Source: an uncultured Lachnospiraceae bacterium (GTDB lineage Bacteria > Bacillota > Clostridia > Lachnospirales > Lachnospiraceae). From it: 5,997 nt of DNA. The notes below the pieces were generated by a model. It was given only the letters and a program-made list of their open reading frames with translations. It did no database searches and was not told the origin of the DNA. This document shows, one piece after another, positions 1-5,997 of this stretch. The position numbers and the translations under genes were made by a program. Numbering within the stretch: position 1 is the stretch's first letter; every line of letters starts with the position of its first letter. The DNA lies in assembly GCA_902463835.1 (NCBI GenBank), contig CABQGZ010000228.1, positions 1-5,997 on the forward strand. Reading direction: 5' to 3'.

Positions 1-1035
1 ATCGATGTTCTTGTGCGGAATGTGATCCGTTACATCCTGCGGAAGATTCGCAAAAAAGGCTATAACTTAAAGCATATTTTGCTGGTGGGCTATTCCAGGG
101 CTGCGGAGGAATACATTGACCGCATCAAGCAGAATCCCCAGTGGGGCTACAATATCCGGGGAATCCTGGATGACAACATCGAACGTGGCACAAAGTATCG
201 GGATATCAAGGTGATCGGAAGAATCGACAATTTGTTTGTCATTCTGCCAGAGAATCATCTGGACGAGATTGCCATCACGCTGGGACTATCGGAATATTAT
301 AAGCTGGAGCACATCGTAGCGCTGTGTGAGAAGTCCGGTGTGCACACCAAGTTTATCCCCGATTATAACAACATCATTCCCACAAAGCCTTACACGGAGG
401 ACTTGCTGGGGCTGCCAGTCATCAATATCCGCTATGTGCCCCTGAGCAATACCTTCAATGCCTTTGTGAAGCGGGTGATGGATATCATAGGCTCCCTGCT
501 GTGTATCATTCTGTTTTCTCCAGTGATGCTGACTGCGGCCATACTGGTGAAGACCACGTCGAAAGGCCCCCTGATCTACGCCCAGGAGCGTGTGGGACGC
601 CACAACCGTCCCTTTAAGATGTACAAGTTCCGCTCCATGGAAGTGCAGGAGGAGAGCAAGGAGCAGAAGGGCTGGACGGTACAGAACGATCCTCGGGTGA
701 CAAAGGTGGGGAAAATTATCCGTAAGACAAGCATAGACGAGCTGCCCCAGCTGTTCAATGTGCTCAAAGGCGACATGAGTCTGATTGGACCGAGACCGGA
801 GCGTCCCCAGTTTGTGGAGAAGTTCCGGGAGGAGATTCCAAGATACATGATCAAGCACCAGGTTCGTCCCGGTATGACGGGGTGGGCTCAGGTCAATGGA
901 TACCGCGGAGACACCTCCATCAAGAAGCGGATCGAGCATGACCTGTATTATATTGAAAATTGGTCAGTCGGACTGGATATGAAGATTCTGGTGCTGACTG
1001 CTTTCAAGGGATTTGTAAATAAAAACGCGTATTAG
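1..1035 (+). CDS. Undecaprenyl-phosphate sugar-1-phosphate transferase (WcaJ/WbaP/EPS sugar transferase family), 5'-truncated
   Basis: This membrane enzyme transfers a sugar-1-phosphate from a UDP-sugar to undecaprenyl phosphate, the first committed step of capsule or exopolysaccharide repeat-unit synthesis. The frame is open from base 1 (344 codons visible) and the GTG at 13 is probably internal. Family members with this layout are about 450-470 residues, so the missing part should hold the N-terminal membrane helices. Counting from base 13, residues 20-120 resemble the nucleotide-binding-like CoA_binding_3 region (ILLVGYSRAA). Residues 152-178 form the hydrophobic re-entrant helix that opens the bacterial sugar transferase domain (PF02397). 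Diagnostic motifs follow: KFRSM (205-209), the DELPQ catalytic Asp-Glu pair (242-246), GPRPERP (259-265), PGMTGWAQVNG (286-296) and DLYYIENWS (310-318). All expected catalytic-domain motifs are present. The sugar (glucose, galactose or an N-acetylated sugar) cannot be read from the sequence. The LCP gene follows after 17 bases, probably in the same operon. Confidence 0.93.
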   Translation: MDVLVRNVIRYILRKIRKKGYNLKHILLVGYSRAAEEYIDRIKQNPQWGYNIRGILDDNIERGTKYRDIKVIGRIDNLFVILPENHLDEIAITLGLSEYYKLEHIVALCEKSGVHTKFIPDYNNIIPTKPYTEDLLGLPVINIRYVPLSNTFNAFVKRVMDIIGSLLCIILFSPVMLTAAILVKTTSKGPLIYAQERVGRHNRPFKMYKFRSMEVQEESKEQKGWTVQNDPRVTKVGKIIRKTSIDELPQLFNVLKGDMSLIGPRPERPQFVEKFREEIPRYMIKHQVRPGMTGWAQVNGYRGDTSIKKRIEHDLYYIENWSVGLDMKILVLTAFKGFVNKNAY

Positions 1036-1052
1036 TCAGAGAGGGAAAATAT

Positions 1053-2195
1053 ATGGCTGCGAATCAGAATAGTAATCGAAATAGAGGGAACCAAAACAGC
1101 GGGAATCGAAATGGAAACAGCAAGAAGAGAAAGAACCGCAAACGGCGCCGGATCATCAAGATCGTGGTATTTTTCATTGAGATCATCGTGCTTTTTCTGG
1201 TACTTGGAGCGCTGTATGTGAGCCTGAAGATGTCCAAGATAAATACGGGAGAGAAGATTGACGAGAATGACCGACATGTCAATGAGAGCTTGAAACCGGG
1301 AACCATAGATGTAATGGACAAGTATCGGACCATCGCGCTGTTTGGTCTGGATAATCGTTCCACCGGTAATCTGGATCAGGGCAACAGCGATGTGATCATT
1401 GTCTGCAGCATCAATGAAAAGACGAAGGAAGTAAAGATGGCGTCCGTCTATCGTGACACCTATCTTGATATCGGCGGCGACAAGGGCTACCGGAAGGCAA
1501 ATGCGGCCTTCGCCTACGGCGGACCCACCCAGGCGATCAACATGCTGAATCGGAATCTGGATCTTGATATCAAGGATTACGTTGTGGTGGATTTCAAGGC
1601 AGTGGCAGAGACGATTGACCTGCTGGGCGGCGTTGAGATCACCATCAATAATCAGGAAGCGGAGGCGATGATTGGATTCATCGAGGAGGTTGCCCGGCTC
1701 AGTAAAAAGCCGGCCAACTATCTGCGCAAGGGCGGCACCTATCTCATGGATGGCGTACAGGCTACGGCGTACTGCCGTGTGCGTCAGACGGCGGGAAGCG
1801 ATTTCAAGCGTACCGAGCGGCAGCGCGAGGTGATCGGGAAGATGGTGGAGAAGGCATTGCACTCAGATCTTGGAACCATCAACAGCATCATCGATGAGGT
1901 ATTCCCATTGATCAAGACCAGCCTGAACCAATGGGAGATTCTTGATCTGGCAAAGGACGCCTTCAGCTACAGCCTGGGAGAGAATACGGGCTTCCCCTAT
2001 GAGACCCAGACAAAGCATATGCCAAAGTCCTCCTACAGCGAGGTACCGGTAGATCTGGCGGACAATGTGCGAAGACTCCATGAGTTCCTGTATGAGAATC
2101 AGGAGTACGAGGTGAGCGATGAGGTTCAGCGCATCAGCGATGATCTGATACAAAAAACAGGCGTGAAGCCTGCACCTGCTTCGACGGAACAGTAA
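1053..2195 (+). CDS. LytR-CpsA-Psr (LCP) family cell-wall polymer ligase
   Basis: LCP proteins act on the outer membrane face and transfer undecaprenyl-diphosphate-linked polymers (teichoic acid, capsule or other wall glycans) onto peptidoglycan. This 380-residue protein has a cytoplasmic N-terminus (1-33) that is first Asn/Gly/Arg-rich and then strongly basic (KKRKNRKRRR), and a single membrane helix at about 34-57. The LCP domain spans roughly 92-270. Family signatures are visible: the Asp of NSDVIIV (D113), SVYRDT (131-136) with the conserved Arg-Asp, the KANAAFAYGG stretch (148-157), CRVRQ (241-245) and FKRTERQR (251-258) with its conserved arginines that grip the lipid diphosphate. SVYRDT carries Tyr where SIPRDT-type members have Pro. 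The ATG at 1053 is chosen because GAGGG (1041-1045) lies seven bases upstream. The 17-base gap to the phosphotransferase suggests co-transcription, which fits attachment of the polymer this locus makes. The attached polymer is an inference from context. Confidence 0.93.
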   Translation: MAANQNSNRNRGNQNSGNRNGNSKKRKNRKRRRIIKIVVFFIEIIVLFLVLGALYVSLKMSKINTGEKIDENDRHVNESLKPGTIDVMDKYRTIALFGLDNRSTGNLDQGNSDVIIVCSINEKTKEVKMASVYRDTYLDIGGDKGYRKANAAFAYGGPTQAINMLNRNLDLDIKDYVVVDFKAVAETIDLLGGVEITINNQEAEAMIGFIEEVARLSKKPANYLRKGGTYLMDGVQATAYCRVRQTAGSDFKRTERQREVIGKMVEKALHSDLGTINSIIDEVFPLIKTSLNQWEILDLAKDAFSYSLGENTGFPYETQTKHMPKSSYSEVPVDLADNVRRLHEFLYENQEYEVSDEVQRISDDLIQKTGVKPAPASTEQ

Positions 2196-2260
2196 GAGGG
2201 CTGCTGAAGCATTTGTACATCCATTTGGCCCGTTTTCAGAGAAATGAGAAAGAGATCTTT

Positions 2261-3280
2261 ATGGAGAAACTGATTGTAGATATTATCATTCCAGTATATA
2301 GACCAAACAAAACATTTCGTCTGCTTTTGCGTAAACTGCAAGAGCAGACCTTTGTTGTTCATAAAGTAATAATCGCCAATACAGAGAAGCGGTATTGGGA
2401 GGAATTTATCGGGAGAAGGGAGGGAGCTGCCAGTCTGGAAAATCTCCCCTTTGAACTGGAGGTATTCCATGTGGAGAAGAAGGATTTTGACCATGGAGGC
2501 ACGAGAAGGCTTGCGGTGGAACGATCCAGGGCAGAGTATTTTATCTGCATGACCCAGGATGCCGTTCCGGCGGATAAGCATCTTGTAGAGCAGCTGATAA
2601 AGCCCTTCTGTGAGGGGCAGGCGCCCGGCAGCGGGACAGCAGGGAACTGCCAGGGGGGCGTTGCCGCCTCCTACGCCAGACAGCTCCCAGGTCCGGACTG
2701 CAATCCGGTGGAGGTCTATACCAGGAGCTTTAATTACCCTGCCAAGGACAGGCTGCAGTCCAAGGAAGATTTGGATCGGCTTGGGATAAAGACTTTTTTC
2801 TGCTCCGATGTGTGCGCGGCTTACCGGCGGGACATCTGGGATGCATTGGGCGGCTTTGAGGAGCATACCATATTTAATGAGGATATGATCTATGCAGGGC
2901 ATGCGGTTCTGGCGGGATATGGCATTGCCTATGCGGCAGGAGCGCAGGTGATCCATTCTCACAATTACACGGGGAGGCAGCAGTATCACCGGAATTTTGA
3001 TCTGGCAGTGTCCCAACAGCAGCACCCGGAGGTATTTTACGTCGTGAAATCCGAATCGGAGGGAATCCGCATGGTGAAGAATACGGCAAAGTATTTGTTG
3101 ACCTCAGGGAAGCCATGGCTTATAATGAATCTGGTCTGGCAGAGCGCCTTCAAATATCTGGGCTACCGCGCCGGGCGGAATTATGAAAGGATGAAAAAGC
3201 GCAAAATACTGAAAGCCACCATGAATCCGGAATATTGGCATAGCTTGTGGCAGAGGACAGAAGCGCAGGAAAAGTTGTAG
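2261..3280 (+). CDS. Glycosyltransferase family 2, rhamnosyltransferase-like
   Basis: This cytoplasmic GT2 (GT-A fold) enzyme probably adds a sugar to the growing lipid-linked repeat unit. In this 339-residue protein the N-terminus reads VDIIIPVYRP (6-15), the first nucleotide-binding strand of GT-A enzymes. DFDHGGTR (75-82) is typical of the rhamnosyltransferase-like branch. CMTQDAVP (96-103) holds the metal/nucleotide acidic site in DxD position. Residues 179-236 follow the family pattern: FFCSDVCAAYRRDIW, GGF, the FNEDM catalytic-base motif (205-209) and HSHNY (232-236). The C-terminal 70 residues are basic and partly amphipathic and may sit on the membrane. The ATG at 2261 is preferred to an upstream TTG at 2213, because the family's first strand begins right after this ATG and the TTG has no ribosome site. 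The site before 2261 (AGAGA, 2251-2255) is itself weak. Residues about 118-132 are a Gly/Gln-rich stretch that looks like an insertion. Rhamnose as donor is inferred from motif resemblance only. Confidence 0.88.
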   Translation: MEKLIVDIIIPVYRPNKTFRLLLRKLQEQTFVVHKVIIANTEKRYWEEFIGRREGAASLENLPFELEVFHVEKKDFDHGGTRRLAVERSRAEYFICMTQDAVPADKHLVEQLIKPFCEGQAPGSGTAGNCQGGVAASYARQLPGPDCNPVEVYTRSFNYPAKDRLQSKEDLDRLGIKTFFCSDVCAAYRRDIWDALGGFEEHTIFNEDMIYAGHAVLAGYGIAYAAGAQVIHSHNYTGRQQYHRNFDLAVSQQQHPEVFYVVKSESEGIRMVKNTAKYLLTSGKPWLIMNLVWQSAFKYLGYRAGRNYERMKKRKILKATMNPEYWHSLWQRTEAQEKL

Positions 3281-3282
3281 AA

Positions 3283-3321
3283 AATCACACAGCTTGAAAA
3301 TCCAAGAAGAGCGGTGTGATT
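3283..3321 (+). promoter_or_regulatory. Imperfect 12-bp inverted repeat (RNA hairpin or operator) in the glmS leader
   Basis: AATCACACAGCT (3283-3294) is matched by AGCGGTGTGATT (3310-3321): 11 of 12 positions pair, around a 15-base loop. The outer eight pairs are perfect. A competing small CTTG/CAAG stem (3293-3296 with 3303-3306) sits inside. No run of T follows on the + strand, so it does not look like a terminator. It lies between the GT2 stop and the glmS ribosome site (3346-3352). It could be an RNA processing or stability hairpin, or a protein-binding operator. The function is unknown and no clear -35/-10 pair overlaps it. Confidence 0.5.
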
Positions 3322-3360
3322 GATGATATTAGAAAAGCACAGAACAGGGAGGAAAAGATT

Positions 3361-5187
3361 ATGTGTGGAATCGTAGGTTATATCGGAGCGTCCCAGGCGG
3401 CGCCTATTTTGCTGGATGGTCTGGCAAAGCTGGAGTACCGTGGGTATGACTCGGCGGGAATCGCCGTGTATGACGGGAAAGAGATCAATGTGAAGAAGGC
3501 CACTGGGCGACTGAAGGTTTTAAGTGAGCTGACCCATGACGGCGCTACCATGCCGGGAACCCTGGGAATCGGTCACACCCGCTGGGCTACCCATGGTGCG
3601 CCCTCCGATCAGAATGCCCACCCCCATTACAACAAGACGGAGACCATTGCGGTGGTGCACAACGGAATCATTGAGAATTACCTGAAGATGAAGAAGAAGC
3701 TTATAGATAAAGGCTATGAATTCCTATCCGAGACAGACACGGAGGTAGTTGCCCACCTGCTGGATTACTATTACAACGGCAATCCCATTGAGGCCATTAC
3801 AAAGGTGATGCACCGGGTGGAGGGCTCTTACGCTCTTGGCATTGTATTCAAGGAGTTCCCGGACGTCCTGTACGCTGTGCGTAAGGACAGTCCGCTGATC
3901 GTAGGAAAAGGTGAGGACGGCAACCTGATCGCGTCCGACGTTCCGGCTGTCTTAAAATACACCAGGGACGTTTACTTTATCCAGAACGAGGAGATCGCAG
4001 TATTAAAGAAGGATGACGTCACCTTCTTCAATGTGGATGGTGAGACTATTGAGAAAGAATCCACCGCCATCGAATGGGACATCAACGCTGCGGAAAAGGG
4101 CGGCTATGAGCATTTCATGTTAAAGGAGATGAACGAACAGCCGAAGACGGTACGGGATACCCTGAATCCCCGCCTGAAGGATGGAACAGTTGTCATCGAG
4201 GAGCTGGGGATGACGGATGAAGAGATTCAAAGCATCCGGAAGATTCATATCATAGCCTGCGGCTCCGCATACCACACCGGCGTTACCTCCAAATATGTAT
4301 TTGAGGGAATGGCCCGGATTCCGGTGGAGGTGGATCTTGCATCCGAGTTTCGGTACCGGAACCCCATTCTGGAGGAGGGAGCCCTTGTGCTTATCATCAG
4401 CCAGTCCGGTGAGACGGCCGATTCTTTGGCAGCTCTGCGGGAGGCAAAAGCAAGAGGAAGCAAGACCCTTGGTATCGTAAATGTGGTGGGAAGCTCCATC
4501 GCCAGAGAGGCAGACAATGTAATGTACACCTGGGCTGGCCCGGAGATTGCCGTGGCAACCACCAAGGCCTACAGCGCCCAGCTGATCGCCCAGTATCTGT
4601 TGGCAGTAAAATTTGCCCAGGTTCGCGGGACAATCACAGATCAGCAGGTTTCGGCATACTTAAGCGATCTAAAAAAGCTGCCGGATCAGATTGAAATGTT
4701 ATTGGCAAACAGGGAGCGGATTCAGAAATTTGCCAACCGCTACATCGCGGCTCGGGACGTATTTTTCATCGGCAGGGGCATTGACTATGCCATCTCCCTG
4801 GAGGGATCCCTGAAGCTGAAGGAGATCTCTTATATCCACTCCGAGGCGTATGCGGCCGGTGAGCTGAAGCACGGAACCATCTCTCTGATCGAGGAGGGAA
4901 CCCTGGTGGCTGCTGTGGTGACCCAGGAGGATCTGTATAAGAAGAGCATCAGCAACATTGTGGAGGTGCGCACCAGAGGCGCCTTTGTGCTGGCAGTGAC
5001 AAACGAGGGCAATACGGAGATTGAGAAGGCTGCGGATTATGTGATCTATATTCCTCAGACCAACCATTACTTCACCAACTCGCTTGCCATCATACCGCTG
5101 CAGCTGTTCAGCTATTACGTAGCGGTGGGCAAAGGTTGCGATGTAGATAAGCCCCGGAACCTGGCCAAGTCGGTGACAGTGGAGTAA
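3361..5187 (+). CDS. glmS: Glutamine--fructose-6-phosphate aminotransferase (isomerizing)
   Basis: GlmS converts fructose-6-phosphate and glutamine into glucosamine-6-phosphate and glutamate in the cytoplasm, the entry step to UDP-GlcNAc for peptidoglycan and surface sugars. The protein has 608 residues, normal for the family. It begins MCGIVGYIG, placing the catalytic Cys2 at the N-terminus after Met removal. An upstream in-frame ATG at 3316 would bury that cysteine, so 3361 is the start. AGGGAGG (3346-3352) sits eight bases upstream. The glutaminase domain shows EYRGYDSAGIA (25-35), RWATHG (74-79), NAHPH (85-89), HNGIIENY (100-107) and ETDTEV (124-129). Two SIS sugar-isomerase domains follow: the first with ACGSAYHTG (299-307), SQSGETADS (347-355) and TTKAY (400-404), the second with FIGRGIDY (469-476), EGSLKLKEISYIHSEAY (481-497) and AGELKHG (499-505). 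The C-terminus KPRNLAKSVTVE is canonical. I see no truncation or missing catalytic residue. No glmS ribozyme is apparent in the 80-base spacer before it. Confidence 0.98.
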   Translation: MCGIVGYIGASQAAPILLDGLAKLEYRGYDSAGIAVYDGKEINVKKATGRLKVLSELTHDGATMPGTLGIGHTRWATHGAPSDQNAHPHYNKTETIAVVHNGIIENYLKMKKKLIDKGYEFLSETDTEVVAHLLDYYYNGNPIEAITKVMHRVEGSYALGIVFKEFPDVLYAVRKDSPLIVGKGEDGNLIASDVPAVLKYTRDVYFIQNEEIAVLKKDDVTFFNVDGETIEKESTAIEWDINAAEKGGYEHFMLKEMNEQPKTVRDTLNPRLKDGTVVIEELGMTDEEIQSIRKIHIIACGSAYHTGVTSKYVFEGMARIPVEVDLASEFRYRNPILEEGALVLIISQSGETADSLAALREAKARGSKTLGIVNVVGSSIAREADNVMYTWAGPEIAVATTKAYSAQLIAQYLLAVKFAQVRGTITDQQVSAYLSDLKKLPDQIEMLLANRERIQKFANRYIAARDVFFIGRGIDYAISLEGSLKLKEISYIHSEAYAAGELKHGTISLIEEGTLVAAVVTQEDLYKKSISNIVEVRTRGAFVLAVTNEGNTEIEKAADYVIYIPQTNHYFTNSLAIIPLQLFSYYVAVGKGCDVDKPRNLAKSVTVE

Positions 5188-5215
5188 AGAACAGTGAAGC
5201 CGTCAGGAGTGTTTG

Positions 5216-5620
5216 ATGAAGAGACTATTGGAGTTATGTAAACAAATAATTAAATTCGGAATCGTAGGTGTGATCTCCACGCTGCTGGACTACGGGCTGA
5301 TGCTGTTTTTCAAGGAGGTCTGCGGGCTCCATTACCTGCTGTCCTCCACGCTGTCCTACGGCATATCGTTGATCTTCAATTACCTGGCCAGCATGAAGTA
5401 TGTGTTTCATGGCAAAGAAGACCAGAATAAGGGGAAGGAATTTGTCATTTTTACAGTGCTGTGCCTTATGGGAATGGGACTGAATCAGCTGTTGCTGTGG
5501 CTGATTGTGGAAAACGCAGGCCTTGATTACCGAATTGCCAAGATACTTGCCACCATTGTGGTGATGATATGGAATTTTGTGACCAGGAAGCTGTTTCTGG
5601 AAGAAAAGAATAGAAGCTGA
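5216..5620 (+). CDS. GtrA-family four-helix membrane protein (first copy)
   Basis: This 134-residue integral membrane protein belongs to the GtrA/GtcA family (PF04138). Members are associated with glycosylation of O-antigen, teichoic acid or arabinogalactan and are thought to help translocate undecaprenyl-phosphate-linked sugars. Four hydrophobic segments are visible at about 13-32, 39-58, 75-98 and 105-124. Hallmarks are IIKFGIVGVIST (11-22) with Asp25-Tyr26 in the first helix, and FNYLASMKYVF (54-64) ending the second. Length and basic C-terminal tail are typical. The ATG at 5216 is chosen over the adjacent TTG at 5213 because AGGAG (5205-5209) is spaced six bases from it. It follows glmS by 28 bases and is probably co-transcribed. 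GtrA proteins usually work with a GT2 enzyme that makes the lipid-linked sugar. The only GT2 here (2261-3280) resembles a chain-building rhamnosyltransferase, not the membrane-anchored GtrB type, so its partner is unknown. Confidence 0.92.
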   Translation: MKRLLELCKQIIKFGIVGVISTLLDYGLMLFFKEVCGLHYLLSSTLSYGISLIFNYLASMKYVFHGKEDQNKGKEFVIFTVLCLMGMGLNQLLLWLIVENAGLDYRIAKILATIVVMIWNFVTRKLFLEEKNRS

Positions 5621-5625
5621 AAAGA

Positions 5626-5664
5626 CGGGAGCTTAAGTATTGATACTTGGCTCCTGTTACTTTT
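5626..5664 (+). terminator. Probable rho-independent terminator after the first GtrA gene
   Basis: Starting six bases after the gtrA stop, CGGGAGC (5626-5632) pairs with GCTCCTG (5650-5656), seven pairs including one G-U. An inner AAGTA/TACTT stem (5635-5639 with 5644-5648) closes a TTGA loop, with a small TT/G internal loop between the two stems. TTACTTTT (5657-5664) follows, a modest T-tract. The position directly after a stop codon and before a promoter supports a terminator. The imperfect T-run leaves its strength uncertain. AAAAG (5620-5624) can also pair with CTTTT (5660-5664), so it might work from both strands. Confidence 0.65.
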
Positions 5665-5689
5665 CCACAATCTTACCCTTATTTACCAC

Positions 5690-5718
5690 TTGATTTTTTC
5701 TTTGATTTCGTGTATATT
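5690..5718 (+). promoter_or_regulatory. Sigma-A-like promoter for the second GtrA gene
   Basis: TTGATT (5690-5695) and TATATT (5713-5718) are separated by exactly 17 bases. They match the -35 and -10 consensus at 4 and 5 of 6 positions. The region is AT-rich with T-runs upstream and inside the spacer. It lies between the terminator-like stem-loop and the second GtrA gene. The predicted transcription start, about seven bases past the -10, falls at or next to 5725, which is itself an in-frame ATG. Confidence 0.6.
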
Positions 5719-5724
5719 GTACAA

Positions 5725-5997
5725 ATGTGTATGAAAATGTTAGGTTTTTGGAAACAGTTCTTCCGCTTTAGCATCGTAGGGGTACTGTCCTTTGGCATTG
5801 ACTATGGCCTGCTCTTTTTGTTGACTGAAGTGGGAAGCATGCATTATCTGGTATCTGCCAGCTGTTCTTTTGTGGCGGCTACCGTGTTTAATTACATATA
5901 CAGCATGAAATATGTGTTCTCCGGCAGGGAGAATATCAGCAAGACGGGGCAGTTTACCGTTTTTCTGATTCTGGGCCTCTGTGGACTGGGCCTCAAC
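5725..5997 (+). CDS. GtrA-family membrane protein (second copy), 3'-truncated by the window end
   Basis: The first 91 codons of a second GtrA/GtcA-family protein (PF04138) are visible, and the reading frame runs off the window without a stop. The visible part covers two full helices (about 13-33 and 40-58) and the start of the third (from about 77). It shows FRFSIVGVLSFGIDYG (13-28) and FNYIYSMKYVFSG (55-67), matching the family and the preceding gene. Aligned without gaps to residues 9-90 of the first copy, about 39 of 82 positions are identical by hand count. In-frame ATGs lie at 5725, 5731 and 5737, and none has a recognisable Shine-Dalgarno site. I list the first because it coincides with the predicted transcript start. 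5731 (MKMLGFWKQ) is equally plausible as a protein start. The frame stays open upstream to a stop at 5641, but with no better start. Its role is presumed similar to its neighbour's, possibly with a different lipid-linked sugar or partner enzyme. Confidence 0.85.
   Translation, partial: MCMKMLGFWKQFFRFSIVGVLSFGIDYGLLFLLTEVGSMHYLVSASCSFVAATVFNYIYSMKYVFSGRENISKTGQFTVFLILGLCGLGLN

Noticed and set aside
2213..2260. TTG start for the GT2 gene, 16 codons upstream
   Set aside because: There is no ribosome site before it and the added residues do not resemble the family N-terminus.
286..3025. Long minus-strand open frames, including 286-939, 1032-1862 and 2126-3025
   Set aside because: They lie antisense to genes with clear family motifs, show no recognisable domains, and have no convincing ribosome sites or promoters. 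They follow from the codon usage of the + strand genes.
3283..3321. glmS leader palindrome as a rho-independent terminator
   Set aside because: No T-tract follows it on the + strand and its stem is not GC-rich, so termination is not supported.
3294..3330. Possible promoter before glmS (TTGAAA at 3294-3299)
   Set aside because: No acceptable -10 box lies 16-18 bases downstream. The nearest AT-rich hexamer, GATATT at 3325, is too far away.
3316..3360. Longer glmS start at the ATG at 3316
   Set aside because: It would add 15 residues before MCGIVGY and hide the catalytic Cys2. It also overlaps the palindrome, while a strong Shine-Dalgarno site serves the ATG at 3361.
3367..5269. Identical 12-base GGAATCGTAGGT at 3367-3378 and 5258-5269
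   Set aside because: Both copies are in coding sequence and encode the common Gly-Ile-Val-Gly motif in unrelated proteins, so this is codon coincidence.

Overview
This window is a stretch of bacterial chromosome coding almost entirely on the + strand. It looks like part of a cell-surface polysaccharide locus from a low-to-mid GC Gram-positive, most likely a Clostridia/Lachnospiraceae-type Firmicute. That placement is an inference. It rests on a LytR-CpsA-Psr (LCP) ligase next to an undecaprenyl-phosphate sugar phosphotransferase, mostly AG-rich Shine-Dalgarno sites, roughly balanced base composition in the genes and AT-rich spacers. No marker gene fixes the genus.

Layout. Bases 1-1035 hold the 3' part of a polyprenyl-phosphate sugar-1-phosphate transferase whose start lies upstream. 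After 17 bases comes a complete LCP-family membrane protein (1053-2195). A 65-base spacer leads to a GT2 glycosyltransferase resembling rhamnosyltransferases (2261-3280). An 80-base spacer carrying a strong imperfect palindrome leads to a complete glmS (3361-5187). A small GtrA-family four-helix membrane protein follows 28 bases later (5216-5620). A stem-loop immediately after it is probably a terminator. An AT-rich stretch then carries a good sigma-A-like promoter, followed by a second GtrA-family gene (5725 to the window end, cut off), about half identical to the first over the visible overlap.

How the genes fit together. The phosphotransferase would load the first sugar onto undecaprenyl phosphate, and the GT2 enzyme would extend the chain. 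GlmS makes glucosamine-6-phosphate for UDP-GlcNAc-derived sugars. GtrA-type proteins are linked to moving or handling undecaprenyl-phosphate-linked sugars for polymer decoration. The LCP protein would attach the finished polymer to peptidoglycan. The first five genes could be one transcription unit ending at the stem-loop after the first GtrA, with the second GtrA starting a new one.

The enzymes belong to known families and I see no clear evidence of a wholly new system. The points most worth checking are the palindrome in the glmS leader where a Firmicute might carry the glmS ribozyme, the tandem divergent GtrA pair separated by terminator and promoter, and the apparently leaderless start of the second GtrA. 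I see no RNA genes, CRISPR arrays, insertion sequences or attachment sites.
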